Part shown: positions 1 through 11,100 of the stretch, one piece after another | Position numbering within the stretch: position 1 is the first letter of the stretch | How the letters are laid out: every line of letters begins with the position of its first letter | Assembly: GCA_963995505.1 (NCBI GenBank) | Contig: OZ023190.1 | Coordinates: forward strand, 14,378,092 to 14,442,091 | Reading direction: 5' to 3' | Length of the DNA: 64,000 nt | Origin: Hypericum androsaemum | Taxonomy: Eukaryota > Streptophyta > Magnoliopsida > Malpighiales > Hypericaceae | Program-made: the position numbers and the translations under genes | The notes under the pieces: model-generated | Databases searched by the model: none | What the model was told of the DNA's origin: nothing | Seen by the model: only the letters and a program-made list of their open reading frames with translations

Positions 1-1317
1 ATGAATTCTGATTCCATAGTTGAACTAGCAATGCAAGTTTGTTTGCATGATCTCCACGAGACCGCTGCTCCTCCAATTGTAAATATGTATCCGCTAGTGG
101 ATTTTATATTCTTGGAGTCCAAGATCCAGTTCGCATCTGAATACCCTTCCAGAACGGTTGGATGTCTCATATACTGTAATCCATAGTTAGCAGTGTACCT
201 TAGGTATCTAAGGACTCTAACTATCGCTTTCCAATGGTCATCATTGGGATTACTCGTATATCTCGACAATCTGTTTACCAAGTTTACAATATCTGGTCTA
301 GTACAGTCCATGAGGTACATTAGACTGCCTATAACTCTAGAATAATCTAGTTGTCTCACACTCTCTCCGCGATTCTTGCAGAGACTTGACACCATATAAG
401 TTCTCGCAATTACATTGCTATCCTTATCGAATTTGTCAAGTATCTTTTCGACATAGTGACCTTGGGAAAGCGCGTAACCTTATGAAGTCTTGGAGATTTT
501 CATCCCAAGTATTACATCAGCTTGTCCCAAGTCTTTCATGTCAAAATTTCGCGACAACATTCTCTTGGTAATTTTGATATTATCATTATTACCCACGATC
601 AACATGTCATCTACGTAGAGACAAACTATCACATAGTCGTTATCATCTCCTTTCACGTAGACACATTTATCACATTGGTTTATCTGAAACCCGTTAGATA
701 GCATTACACTATCAAACTTTTCGTGCCATTGTTTAGGTGCTTGTTTTAGTCCATACAAGGATTTTACAAGTTTACACACCTTATGTTCTTTACCTGGAAC
801 CATAAACCCTTCGGGTTGTTCCAGGTAAATCTCCTCTTCCAAATCTCCATTAAGGAAGGCCGTCTTCACATCCATTTGATGGATCTCTAGGTTAAACAAA
901 GCCACCAAGGCTATGACTAACCTAATAGACGTTTTCCTGGAGACAGGAGCATATGTGTCAAAATAATCAACACCCTCAGTTTGCTTGTAGCCTTTAATAA
1001 CAAGTCTTGCCTTGTACTTATCCACTGTACTAGTAGGCTTCATCTTCTTTTTGAAGATCCACTTATGGCCCTAGTGGTTTACTACCCGGAGGTAGATCTA
1101 CTAGTTCCCAAATGTGATTATGTAAGATAGACTCTATCTCACTATTCACCGCTTCCTTCCAAAGAGCAGAGTCTGTAGAAGACATTGATTCTTTGTAGGT
1201 TACAGGATCCTTTTCTAACAGATATGTTAGGAAATCTGATCTGAAGGACTTTTCTTTTCTAGCCCTTTTCCCACGTCTAGGCTCTTCACCGTCATCTTGA
1301 GGTTCCTCTCCCCCCAC
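1..1317 (-). pseudogene. Copia-1 reverse transcriptase and RNase H (broken)
   Basis: Residues encoded on the minus strand from 1317 include a pre-RT linker, then after an indel near 1065 the RT core (1043-480). Visible motifs are YFDTYAPVSR, QMDVKTAFLNG, SLYGLKQAPKQW and the catalytic YVDDM box. Below 480 the frame is disrupted. RNase H sequence is again readable at 60-1, with the SWRSCKQ and ASSTMESEF motifs typical of copia RNase H. RT copies the element RNA and RNase H degrades the template. Several frame breaks mean no functional polyprotein. Confidence 0.9.
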
Positions 1318-1514
1318 ATTGCTCCCACTTTGGTCAACTTGACGGTCAACACCAGTTCGAGCTTTGTGAGGAAAGATTTCCTCAAAGAATGAAGCATCCC
1401 TAGCTTCTATGATAGTATTTAGTGGATATCAGAGTTATCTGACTTGTGTACCAAGAATCGATATGCAGCACTCTTTTGTGCATAACCGATAAACACACAA
1501 TCCACCGTCTTGGG

Positions 1515-2160
1515 TCATATCCTTGTCCTTTTAGGAGGTGGGATCGGAACCTTAGCAAGACATCCCCAAACCCTTAGGAATTTATAGCTAGGCGCATGAC
1601 CTTTCCATAATCCGTAAGGTGTTTTATCCAACTTTTTGTGTAGTACCCTGTTGAGCACATAGTTGGTCGAAAGCACAGCTTCCCCCCACAAATTCCTTGG
1701 TAATCCGGAACTAATAAGCATCGCATTCATCATTTTCTCAAGCGTCCTATTCTTCCTTTCCGCAATTCCATTTTGCTCGGGAGAATAAGGCGCTGTGGTT
1801 TGATGAACGATTCCATTCTCGGCACAAACTTGTGCAAATGGAGATTCATATTCACCACCTCGGTCACTTCGAAGATTTTTGATCTTCTTGCCAAGTTGGT
1901 TCTCAACTTCATTCTTATAGTGAATGAACATGTCTATTGCTTCGTCTTTACTTCTCATCAAGTAGACATAGCAATCTCTTGTACAATCATCGATCAAGTC
2001 TCGCACTTGTATTTAAGATCGATGTTGACTTGGGTAATAGGTTTAGTGACATAAGCCTTTGTAAAGACTTATAATTCACATGACCTAATCCACCACTTCA
2101 CAATTGTAATGACTCACTAGAAAATGCAAAATTTGCATTCTCCTTAGCATTCATTACAAA
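1515..2160 (-). pseudogene. Copia-1 gag-pre-integrase and integrase core (broken)
   Basis: From 2075 down, the minus strand reads GLGHVNYKSLQRL, the H-containing gag-pre-integrase segment. The integrase core follows at 2006-1515. All three catalytic acidic positions can be placed: the first Asp in LIDDCTRDCYVY, the second in RSDRGGEY and the Glu in EQNGIAERKNR. The core then continues to the conserved FLRVWGCLAKV block. The upstream zinc-finger part is degraded. Integrase joins element cDNA to the genome; here it is a relic. Confidence 0.88.
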
Positions 2161-2649
2161 TGTACTAGTGCTAACCTCCCAGGTCGCACTCCCATCAATC
2201 TAAGTATTCGACTTTGCCTTAGAGGCTAAAGTCATCTCACTCATTTTGAAAATATTGGTCAAAAATAATCTTTGCCAATAGACATTCTGCCTTTCAACAG
2301 AATGACTTTTCCAACTAAAACACGAGATGAAAGTCTTTCTTATCGAGCACAGCTCCGGAGATAAGATTCTTCCAAATCTCAGGTACATGTAACACATCGG
2401 TCAGCTCTTGTCTGAGATTACCTTGAGCACAACCATCTCTTGCCTTCAATCTTGGATACTTCAGAGTTTTGCGTGTAGCAATTCTCATCATCCATTAGTT
2501 GATAGGTCTTGAGCATCTATTTGTTCGCACAAATATGGCGTGTGGCCCCTGTGTCCACCCACTAACAAAATTCACCTCGACACAAGACCATGAGGTTCAT
2601 GTCATCAAGGTCAGCATGAGCACGCTTCTTGTTCTTGCCCTCAGTGGCA

Positions 2650-3094
2650 TGACATTTGTAGCAACCCTTAGCAACTATGCCATTTAGTTTCTATTAAACC
2701 TTTCGGTTATCTTGCTCGATATGCAACCTTCTCAAAAGGTCCTCGAGACTCATCATCTTCCTCTTGTATTTGAGGTTCATCTTGACGTCCTTCCAAGATG
2801 GCGACAATCTTTCAATCATCATCACCACTTGGTGGACATCATGGATAATAGCCTTATGAAGATCTCTAACATCCTTCTCAGGTTTACTCTCTTTGAGATA
2901 CCAGTCAAGTTCAAGATAGTCAAGAACAACAATATCATTTGTTGCCACCTCTTGATTTTACTATCCTTGAATTTTTCCGGTTCTCAAATTGAGAACAAGA
3001 CAGTGGGTTTCTAAGACCCGGCATCACGGCCTCAGCGCCGCTAGCCCTCACACCCGAAACCTCAGCTTTCATGTTGTTGATGATATTCATTTCA
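2650..3094 (-). pseudogene. Copia-1 gag (broken)
   Basis: A plausible start codon at about 3094 opens MKAEVSGVRASG. After a frame change the sequence contains PEKFKDSKIKRWQQ, matching the conserved copia gag block PEKF..DFKRWQQKM. A further frame (2948-2694) gives a UBN2-like gag segment with LLRRLHIEQDNR at its end. Gag would form the capsid. The three frames show at least two indels. The zinc knuckle and protease expected between about 2650 and 2160 are not readable. Confidence 0.75.
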
Positions 3095-4265
3095 ACCATC
3101 TATATATATCATATAGCAATTATAAATTTGCTTTGAATAACTTATCAATTAATAACTTGGGCCCATCAATTTCACAAATTGATATTAAGAATGACAAAAC
3201 ATCTTTAACACAATTAGGCCCACTCAGTGAATAACCTCTTTTTTTTCCAATTTATCTCGAGGTCAAGCCCAACTCTTGGAAGTGGCCCATTATTAGAAAT
3301 AGAGACTCAGAAAGCAATACTAGTGTTATTGCGAGTCTCACAGAATCCATTTATGATTCAAACATCCATCACATTAATTTAGTCAAAAATAAACTAATTA
3401 ATTTCCATACCAATCAGTGACGGCACAACCCAATTCTGATTTCCCTCATTAATGTACTGAACCACATATTAATTACTGAAACATCTAATATCGTAACGCA
3501 TGCACTATCTCTACATGAACGTTGATAGATGAACACGAATTTTTTTCTTGCCATGTAAAACGTCACTCATTACTAACAATAAATGACCACTTATGAAAAA
3601 CCAGGAAGAATCTACAAAGCCCAACCCAACAATGACTCAAAACATGTGGGTTAGTTAACGTTCCAAATTTCAAGTACATATATTAAATGTAAATTCGGAA
3701 CCACAAAAACACTTGAATTATCATCCAAAGAAAAATCACTGGATGGTGGGCTAAGCCTTTTTACCTGCCCGTAATTAATTTCTCCCAATTAACTTCTCAC
3801 ACCACAACAAAGCTTAGTATTGTATTCGGCAAGTTCACGCCTAACAGTGCTTGGACAATAACTAATTTATTGCTGAGCAACACACATGATCACACTTCAA
3901 AACGGTATTGTAACAGTGGCCAACTAGCCAATTAATTCTCAATTGATTACGAACAGTAGCCTATTATTTTCCAATTGGTTACTCAATAAATATTTTATTC
4001 TTTCCCCTATCAAAATAGTACACAGAAGCAAGCAGCCTTAAATGTCACTTTTCAACAAAGTGTTTATCGATAATTTATAGTAAGGTATTTTGCTCACAGA
4101 TTACCAACAAACCCAAATTGATTCCAAATTATGGACTTTCCGGTTAACAAATGTGTAAAGCAGGTTACTAGTATATATTTATTTACTACAGAATACTTCC
4201 GGACCACAGTGATTAACAGAACATAATTTACTAATATTTCAATGTATTTAATAAGAGTTTAAGAT
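3095..4265 (-). other. Copia-1 leader region, non-coding
   Basis: About 1.17 kb of AT-rich sequence lies between the proposed inner LTR end and gag. I see no ORF of interest and no clear tRNA primer-binding site next to the LTR: the usual Met-tRNA complement (gctctgatacca on the plus strand) is absent here. Either the inner LTR boundary is wrong or the primer site has decayed. Confidence 0.5.
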
Positions 4266-5190
4266 TGTTGGAAATATTAGTAGTTGATTATTTTTATCGT
4301 CATGCGATTCTTAGATATAAGTCTAAGCAAATATCATATAACAAATATAATTGAACATTATTGAATAAATTAAGAATACTCACAATAACGGTTTGAGCAA
4401 ACCGTAGAAATACCACCTCCTCGTAGTTTGTGTTCTGCGGTATTAGCCCTCCTCTTGACAATCACTTTTTCGGATTTAATCCTGGACGAGGCCATAGCAA
4501 GCCATGTGCCCTTAAACTCTTGTTACCCGCCTTATAGCTTCAGGCCTCAATGGGTAAGAGAGTTCCCAAGGTACAACGCCCAATCACGTGAACAATAGGA
4601 AGCACTATTGAACACCTTTCGAACCTTTAGTGGTGTAGAATCCCGACACTATGCAAATGAGAATGCCTATGCTAAGGGGGAGAGAGGAGAGTAAAACTCT
4701 AAGTGAGTTTTTGGTGTGTTTCAAATGAGAGGAGGAGGTCCCCTTTTATAGGGAGGATTTGAGACCCCATTTAATTCTGGAATAATGGCAGTCATTAATC
4801 CCCCTATTAACCATGGTCAATAAATGAGCAGTTACAGCCATTAACGCTCCCTATTAACCACGGTCAATAAATGAGCGGTTACCAGAGTCATAAATCTCGA
4901 ACTCATGACGACCGATAAAACCCACATCACTTTGAAGCCAATTTTCATTCACACTGAGAATTGATTTTTTTTCGCAAGTGTCATTCATCGTTACGAAACT
5001 TTCTCAACGTGTTTCGCATATATCATATGACACCCAAAACCAATTGGCGTGACCTGCATTAGCTCAAAGTTCCTAAGAAATTATATTTAATTAGAATTCT
5101 CTTTCTAATTATTCTCTTAGGCCCAAACCCAACATACACCTATATGTTGGGCCAACCTCCTAGATGGATTAAACATCCAATTCTCCAACA
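4266..5190 (-). repeat. Copia-1 5' LTR
   Basis: On the minus strand the LTR begins tgttggagaattgg at 5190. It is proposed to end at 4266, where the plus strand reads tgttggaaat, giving TGTTGG...CCAACA termini. The outer end is well supported by the abrupt switch into GLR exon 1 sequence at 5191. The inner end rests on the terminal repeat only. A TATA box (4743-4750, minus) sits mid-LTR, consistent with a U3 of about 440 bp. Confidence 0.75.
4743..4750 (-). promoter_or_regulatory. TATA box of Copia-1 LTR
   Basis: The minus strand reads ctataaaaggggacc, a strong plant TATA context, about 440 bp inside the LTR. It points away from GLR A and would drive element transcription leftwards. Confidence 0.65.
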
Positions 5191-6388
5191 CTTGTTTAGT
5201 CTCTTTCTCCTCTCTTCGTCTCTTCACATAGTAATTAGGCAGGTAGAGGCAGGAAATGGATCATCGGTTCCTGTGAAGGTGAATGTGGGTGTAATTCTGG
5301 ATCCATTTCAGAATTCAACAGTAGGGAAGGTGATAATGAGCTCCATCGACATGGCCCTATCGGACTTGTATTCCACGCGCCATAATAATTACACGACCAG
5401 GCTAGTTCTACACACCAGGGACTCCAACTACGACGTCGTGGCTTCGGCCGGAGCAGGTATATTCATAAAAACCGCCCCTCGTGTTCTTGGAGAATTAATT
5501 CGCCTTCTTGGAAAATAATATTTTCCTAGCATCGTTAATAATAAGAGAATGTAAACTATCAACCAAAAAAAGAGAGAGAATGTAAACATAATGTTAATGA
5601 TAAATGCGAAAAATTCATAGATTTGTTGTTTTAAAAATTGGGATTGAACATATAGCGTCTAACATGCATATGCGATCGGATCAGTTCTAACTTACCAAAT
5701 GCAGCATGCAGCAATTACTTAATTGCGGAAGATTAGAGAGTGTTATTAAAAATTTTCATTTCTAATTCAAAATTTGAGGACAATGGATACGAAGTAATGA
5801 AAGTCGTGGTAGGATAACAATCAACACATGATCAACTCACTCTTATATCATATCAAAAATTTTATATCCAATATAAAATTTTAAGCTAATAAATTAAAAA
5901 AATTTCTATATTTATAAGGCTTTGTAATAAAAAAGGTGGGATTCTCATTTATTCGAGAAAGAGAGAGATGTGAACCGTTACAAGGTGGTATTGTTTGTCC
6001 GCGTTGATGGGAATAGTCAACAATAGAAATGTCAACGTCATAAGATTTTGGATATTTGTTGATTCATATTCAGTTATTCTTTTTTTGAACATCCTTATTC
6101 AGTTATTCTTGTTCCTGCCCATTTTGTCCCTTTAGAAAGAGTCGAACATTTTACGTGACCTAAGCTATCTTGGGGATTTTAAGGGGGTTTACCGATACAA
6201 AGTAATATGATGTTCGAAATCCAGGAGAGTATATAGGTAAATATAATTAAGAAGATTTTATATTTCCATTAAATAAGTTTCGGGCATTCCAGTTTTGAAT
6301 TCAAGTAATTTTACCATAGTTTTTTATACAATATTTGAATAGTTAAGTTTTAAATAAAATTGAGAGAAAAATTGAACACCGTAAAAAC

Positions 6389-9300
6389 CATCCTAAAATT
6401 AATACCCGTTAAATTCTAATTATTGAGTGTGGTATCTATGTAGCGTGTCGGGGGACGGGTAGAGCGCGTTGTGGCGGGCTTGTCCTTCTTTGGCACCGAG
6501 GTATGGACATTAATTTACTCTCTTTCTCACTCCACCATATAGATGTGGAAGTCATGGATTTTTGTTGTTGGAGATTTACAGGTTTCTACGGATGGCCGAA
6601 TACGGAGGATAGACATCAATCTTGGTCATTACTAAGACAACTGAAGGAGCGGTCGTCAATACCATGGGTTTGTGGGGGAGATTTCAATGAGATTATTTCC
6701 TTGGCAGAGAAGAGGGGAGGCAACATTATTCCTCAGAGACGAATGGACGCTTTTCAGGAGGGCATCCAATACTGTGGTTTTTCAGAAGTTCGTGACAGGG
6801 ATTTGGTTCACGTGGACAAATGGTCAGGAGGACGCAGATCATATTGAATGCAAGTTAGACAGGGTCTTTGCTATAATGGATTGGTTTGATCTCTACCCTT
6901 TTACTTCTGTGGAAGCTAAACCCCGAATGAGGTCAGACCATTCACCTTTGATTGCTCAGCTTCGGGTAGAGGAGCCCAGGCCTCAACATAGACGCTTCAG
7001 ATTTGAACAAATGTGGGACAGACACGAGGACATTGAGAAGGAAATTCGGCTAAGCTGGGATTGTACGCAGGGTTTGGACCTAGCTTCTAAACTGTTGGTT
7101 TGTGCACAGCATCTTAAAGGGTGGGACAGAAGTGTTTTTGGCAGCGTGAGAAGACAAAAGGAGGAGCTTGAGAAGAGAATTGGAGCTATTCAAGAGCAAC
7201 CTTTGACTGCAGGGAGGAAGAGTGAGATGGAGGAGCTTCTTAAGCGCAGGGAGGAGATTCTATCTAGGGAGGAGGCCATGTGGGCTCAGAGATCTCGTGT
7301 GGACTGGTTACGTGAGGGTGACCGCAATACAAAATTTTTTCACCACAAGGCTAAGAGCAGAGGCGTGAGGAATCGGATTCTGGAGATAGATGGTCCAAAT
7401 GGATCTAAAATCAGGGGATGGACCGATCTGGAAAGGGTGTTTAGGGACTTCTATTCTAACCTATTTTCTTCTGAAGGTGCTTTGCAGGTCTCAGAAGTGA
7501 CAGGCATGATGGAAAGGAGGGTGACAGATGACATGCAGCAACAACTAAGTGCTCCCTACACGAAGGAAGAAGTGTATGCGGCTCTCTGTGAGATGCACCC
7601 GACAAAGGCACCTGGACCGAATGGCATGCCCCCTATTTTATCAGAAGTATTGGAAAGTGGTTGGTCCATCGGTAACTCGTTCCTCTCTAGCTATTCTTAA
7701 TGATGGTGATGATCCCTCTTATCTGAACAATACCATTATTGCTCTGATCCCTAAGGTTAAAAGACCTATTAGCTACTCTGAATTTAGACCCATAAGCTTA
7801 TGCAATGTGGTTATGAAAATCATTACTAAAGCTATCACAAACAGGGTTAAGACTTTTTTAAATGACATCATTCATGAAAACTAAGGGGCGTTTGTTCCAG
7901 GGCGGCTAATCACTGATAATGCCTTAGTGGCTTTCGAGTCATATCACTACCTTAAGAAGAAGACGTCGGGTAGACTAGGGTGGTGTGCCATTAAATTAGA
8001 TATGATGAAGGCTTACGATAGAATCGAATGGGATTTTTTGGAGAAGATGTTGTTGGCTTTGGGTTTTTAAGAGTCTTTTACTAACCTTATCATGAGATGT
8101 GTTCGTAGTGTGAGATATGCTGTGCAGGTCAATGGACAGGTAGGAGACTTTTTCACTCCGGGCAGGGGATTGTGCCAAGGGGACCCATTATCTCCTTACC
8201 TCTTCCTTATATGTGCGGAGGGCCTGGGTGCACTTATAAGGCGGGCAGAGAGTGCACGGCAAATACATGGTGTAAAAGTGGTAAGAGGCGCTCCAGCTGT
8301 TACTCACCTCTTTTTTGCAGATGACTCTCTTTTATTTGCTAGGGCAACAGAGACAGAGCTAAGAAATATCCTCTCCCTTCTGGATATGTACTCCAAGGCT
8401 TCGGGGCAAAAGGTGAATTTACAGAAGAGTTCGGTTTACTTCAGCAGGAACGTGTGTGAGACGGAACAAGTTTGACTTTGTTCCATTCTGGGGATGAGGC
8501 TGAGAGAAGAAGGGGATACATATTTGGACCTACCGACACTAATGGGAAGGTCGAAAAGACAAATTTTCTCTTCAATCGAGGACACGATTAATGCAAAAAT
8601 TGGGAGTTGGAAGGAAAAATTTCTTTCGAGAGCTGGGCGAGAGACCTTGATCAAATCAGTTTTACTTTCCATCCCCACATATGTTATGAGTTCCTTCAGC
8701 TTGCCGGGGGAGACTTGTGAGAGAATTGAGAAGAAGCTCTGTGCCTTCTATTGGGGCAGTAAAGAGGGTCAGCGGAAGATGCACTGGAGGAGCTGGATTC
8801 ATATGTGTCGGTCTAAGGCAGATGGGGGCTTGGGTTTTCGGCGGCTTGTCAACTCCAACAGGGCGATATTAGCTAAGCAGGCCTGGCGGCTGCTTTGTTC
8901 TCCTGACTCTCTACCTGCAAGAGTCTTGAGAGCAAGGTATTATCCCAGAGGTGATTTTCTCTTTGCAAGTACAGGTTACACACCAAGCTACACATGGAGG
9001 AGTGTACGAGAGGGAATGGACTTATTAGCTCCGAACCTGGAATGGCGAATTGGAGATGGTACAAACGTCAAGATCTGGGATGACTACTGGCTGCCAGGCT
9101 CCGAGTTGGGACACCCACGCTACTCTCGGCCAGGTTTGGATGCGTACCACCACGTTTCTGAGCTTTTGGTTGAGGGGACTAGTGTTTGGGATGGAACTTT
9201 ACTGGAGCGGCTTTTCTCTATGGAGGAAGTACAACTGATTAAGGCGATACAGCTTAGTACTAGACTACCGACAGGTACTATTTGGTGGAGACATAACAGA

Positions 9301-10814
9301 GATGGCATTTATATGGTAAGATCATGATATTTCATTGATTTGCAGGTATGGTGGGAGAACTCAGAGTTGGCGACTATTCCGACGCATGCTAGGGAGGTTT
9401 GGAGTCGAGTATGGAACCTTAAATGTCCCCCTCGTATTCAAACCTTTGTATGGAGGCTGCTTGATGATAACCTCCCTCTTCGCACAAATATTTCAAAAAA
9501 GGGCATGGTGGTGGATGATGTATGCCCTCTATGCACGCGGGCTGCAGAGTCAGGTTCTCACCTTTTCTTTGAGTGCAGGTCGGCCGAGCTTCTTTGGAGG
9601 AAAGCAGGGATAGATCCGTATATTTTCAGAGGACTTTCTCTTGTCCAAGCATGTACGGAGCTGTTTGCGACTTTAAATAGCGAGGAAAGAGGTCGAAGAG
9701 CAGCTTGGTTGTGGGGCATTTGGAAGGTGCGAAACGACGTAGTTTTCAGGAATACAGCTTTCGATGCTGCACTGGGGGTCCTGGAGTCAGTATGCAGGTT
9801 ATGGACGGATTATGTTACAGCTAACAGTCATTCCCCTACCAGTAGAATTAATTTGACAGTGCTATGGAGACCGCCGGAGGCAGGATGGTTTAAAGTCAAT
9901 ACGGATGCTAGAATTGGACCTTCAGGTGAAGCTCAAGTAGGTGCTTTAATTCGTGATGAGATGGGTAATTTTGTTGCAGGTTTTGCCAGGCGGTATGATA
10001 ATCATGTCCGTCCGACCCTCTTGGAAGCCCGTGGTATGCTGGTGGGCATCGAGCTAGCCTTGGCTCTTGGACTTAGGTATGTTCGCTTCGAATCTGATTG
10101 CTTATCCCTTGTTCAAGCTTTGAAAAGACGGGTACCGGATAGAAGTGATTTGGCCTTGCGGGTTGAGGACTGTATTGAGGCGGCCAAGGGCTTGGAGGAC
10201 TGCTCGTTTGGCTTCATCAGGCGCGGTGGAAATAGAGCTGCACATATGCTTACGAAGCTCCAGATCATGGATGAGATGCAATTCCAATTCTTCTCTTTCC
10301 TCCTCCGATTTTGGTAGATATCTGGCGGAAGAGCGTGTTGCAGACACTGACTCGGATTGGATCCAAGGATGATTGTCATCTTGGTTTTCGCACTCTTTGG
10401 GTATTAGGGCGGGTTGGTAGATTTTAGGTGCATGGGTGGGTATTTTGGGTTTTCTTGGGAATGGTTGTATTAGGGGCAACACATGTCACTCAGCTTTAGC
10501 AGTGTTATCGATAGGTTTTTACCGAGGCCGGTGGCTGCAACCTTGTACTCTGTGCAAGGGGAGTGCCATGTGTTGAGGGATAGTTTTAGGAGGGTAGTGT
10601 TCTCGTGCTGTTGTACGATGAACGTCAGGATGGGTAGGTAGTATAGGTCGATAGGGCCAGGCGGAGGGTGGTTGACCTAGGTGGGTAGTGCTCCTTTCGT
10701 GCTATTGTGCGGCTCGAGCTTATGTTGTTCTTGATCGATACTTTTGTTGGTTCTTCTGGATGTATCAGCGGCTTTTCTTATCAATGAATAAAGTATTTTT
10801 ACCCCTAAAAAAAA
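6389..10814 (+). mobile_element. L1-type LINE in intron 1 of GLR copy A
   Basis: A 5'-truncated non-LTR retrotransposon in the same orientation as the host pseudogene. The 3' end shows an AATAAA-like signal (gaataaagta) followed by a short A-run at 10807-10814. Past the tail, sequence homologous to copy B's intron resumes. The 5' boundary is uncertain. An imperfect match between aacaccgtaaaaac before 6389 and aacacccaaaaac after the tail is a candidate decayed TSD. Endonuclease coding becomes readable from about 6420. Confidence 0.88.
6420..10317 (+). pseudogene. LINE ORF2: endonuclease, reverse transcriptase, zinc knuckle, RNase H (broken)
   Basis: Domains in order: C-terminal part of the APE-type endonuclease (6447-6950; CGGLVLLW, WRFTGFYGWP, CGGDFNEI, RSDHSPL). 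Then a coiled linker (6960-7540), RT fingers and palm (7560-8475; KAPGPNGM, GLCQGDPLSPYLF, catalytic FADDSLLF) and RT thumb (8494-9327). Last come a zf-RVT zinc-binding segment (9340-9600; CPPRIQTFVWR, CPLC..H.FFEC) and an RNase H of the RVT_3 type (9880-10270; acidic residues in VNTDARIG, LEARG and FESDC). Frame changes occur near 6830 and 7660. Stops occur near 7882, 8068, 8473 and 9325. Not functional. Confidence 0.9.
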
Positions 10815-10874
10815 CACCCAAAAACAACATCAACTAAAATATCCGTCAACACAAAAAAAAAACCGCTCTCTTCT

Positions 10875-11100
10875 CGACGTGCCATTCAACGACACCAGCT
10901 CCGGCGAGTATTAGTCTCTGGACAACAGCGTCTACCGGGGCCGCTCATGGGATCACGTTGGGAGACTACGAGACGGCGGCGTCTCGATCCAGGACCGTCG
11001 ACGGCGAGATCCCCAAGGGCCCTACCCTCTCTGAAAGATGGCCCAGGGCCCTCATCAACCGATGGCGGTCCAGATCCCTCCCTCGTTAGATGCTCTCCCC
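10875..11100 (+). other. GC-rich conserved island in intron 1 of GLR A
   Basis: This block is clearly homologous to 20090-20290 in intron 1 of copy B and stands out as GC-rich in an AT-rich intron. In B one frame is open and reads like protein; in A the same frame has a TAG. It therefore predates the duplication. I do not recognise the source. Confidence 0.5.

Larger units (their letters stand above)
1..5190 (-). mobile_element. Ty1/copia retrotransposon (Copia-1), partial, continues beyond left edge
   Basis: Minus-strand order is LTR (5190-4266), long leader (4265-3095), gag (about 3094-2650), gag-pre-integrase and integrase (2160-1515), reverse transcriptase (1317-480), then RNase H running off position 1. 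The integrase-before-RT order defines Ty1/copia. Coding is broken by stops and indels, so the element is defective. Its outer LTR end at 5190 lies inside exon 1 of GLR copy A, so it inserted into that gene. The other LTR and the matching TSD lie left of the window; the expected 5-bp TSD at the visible side would be cttgt (5191-5195). Confidence 0.9.
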
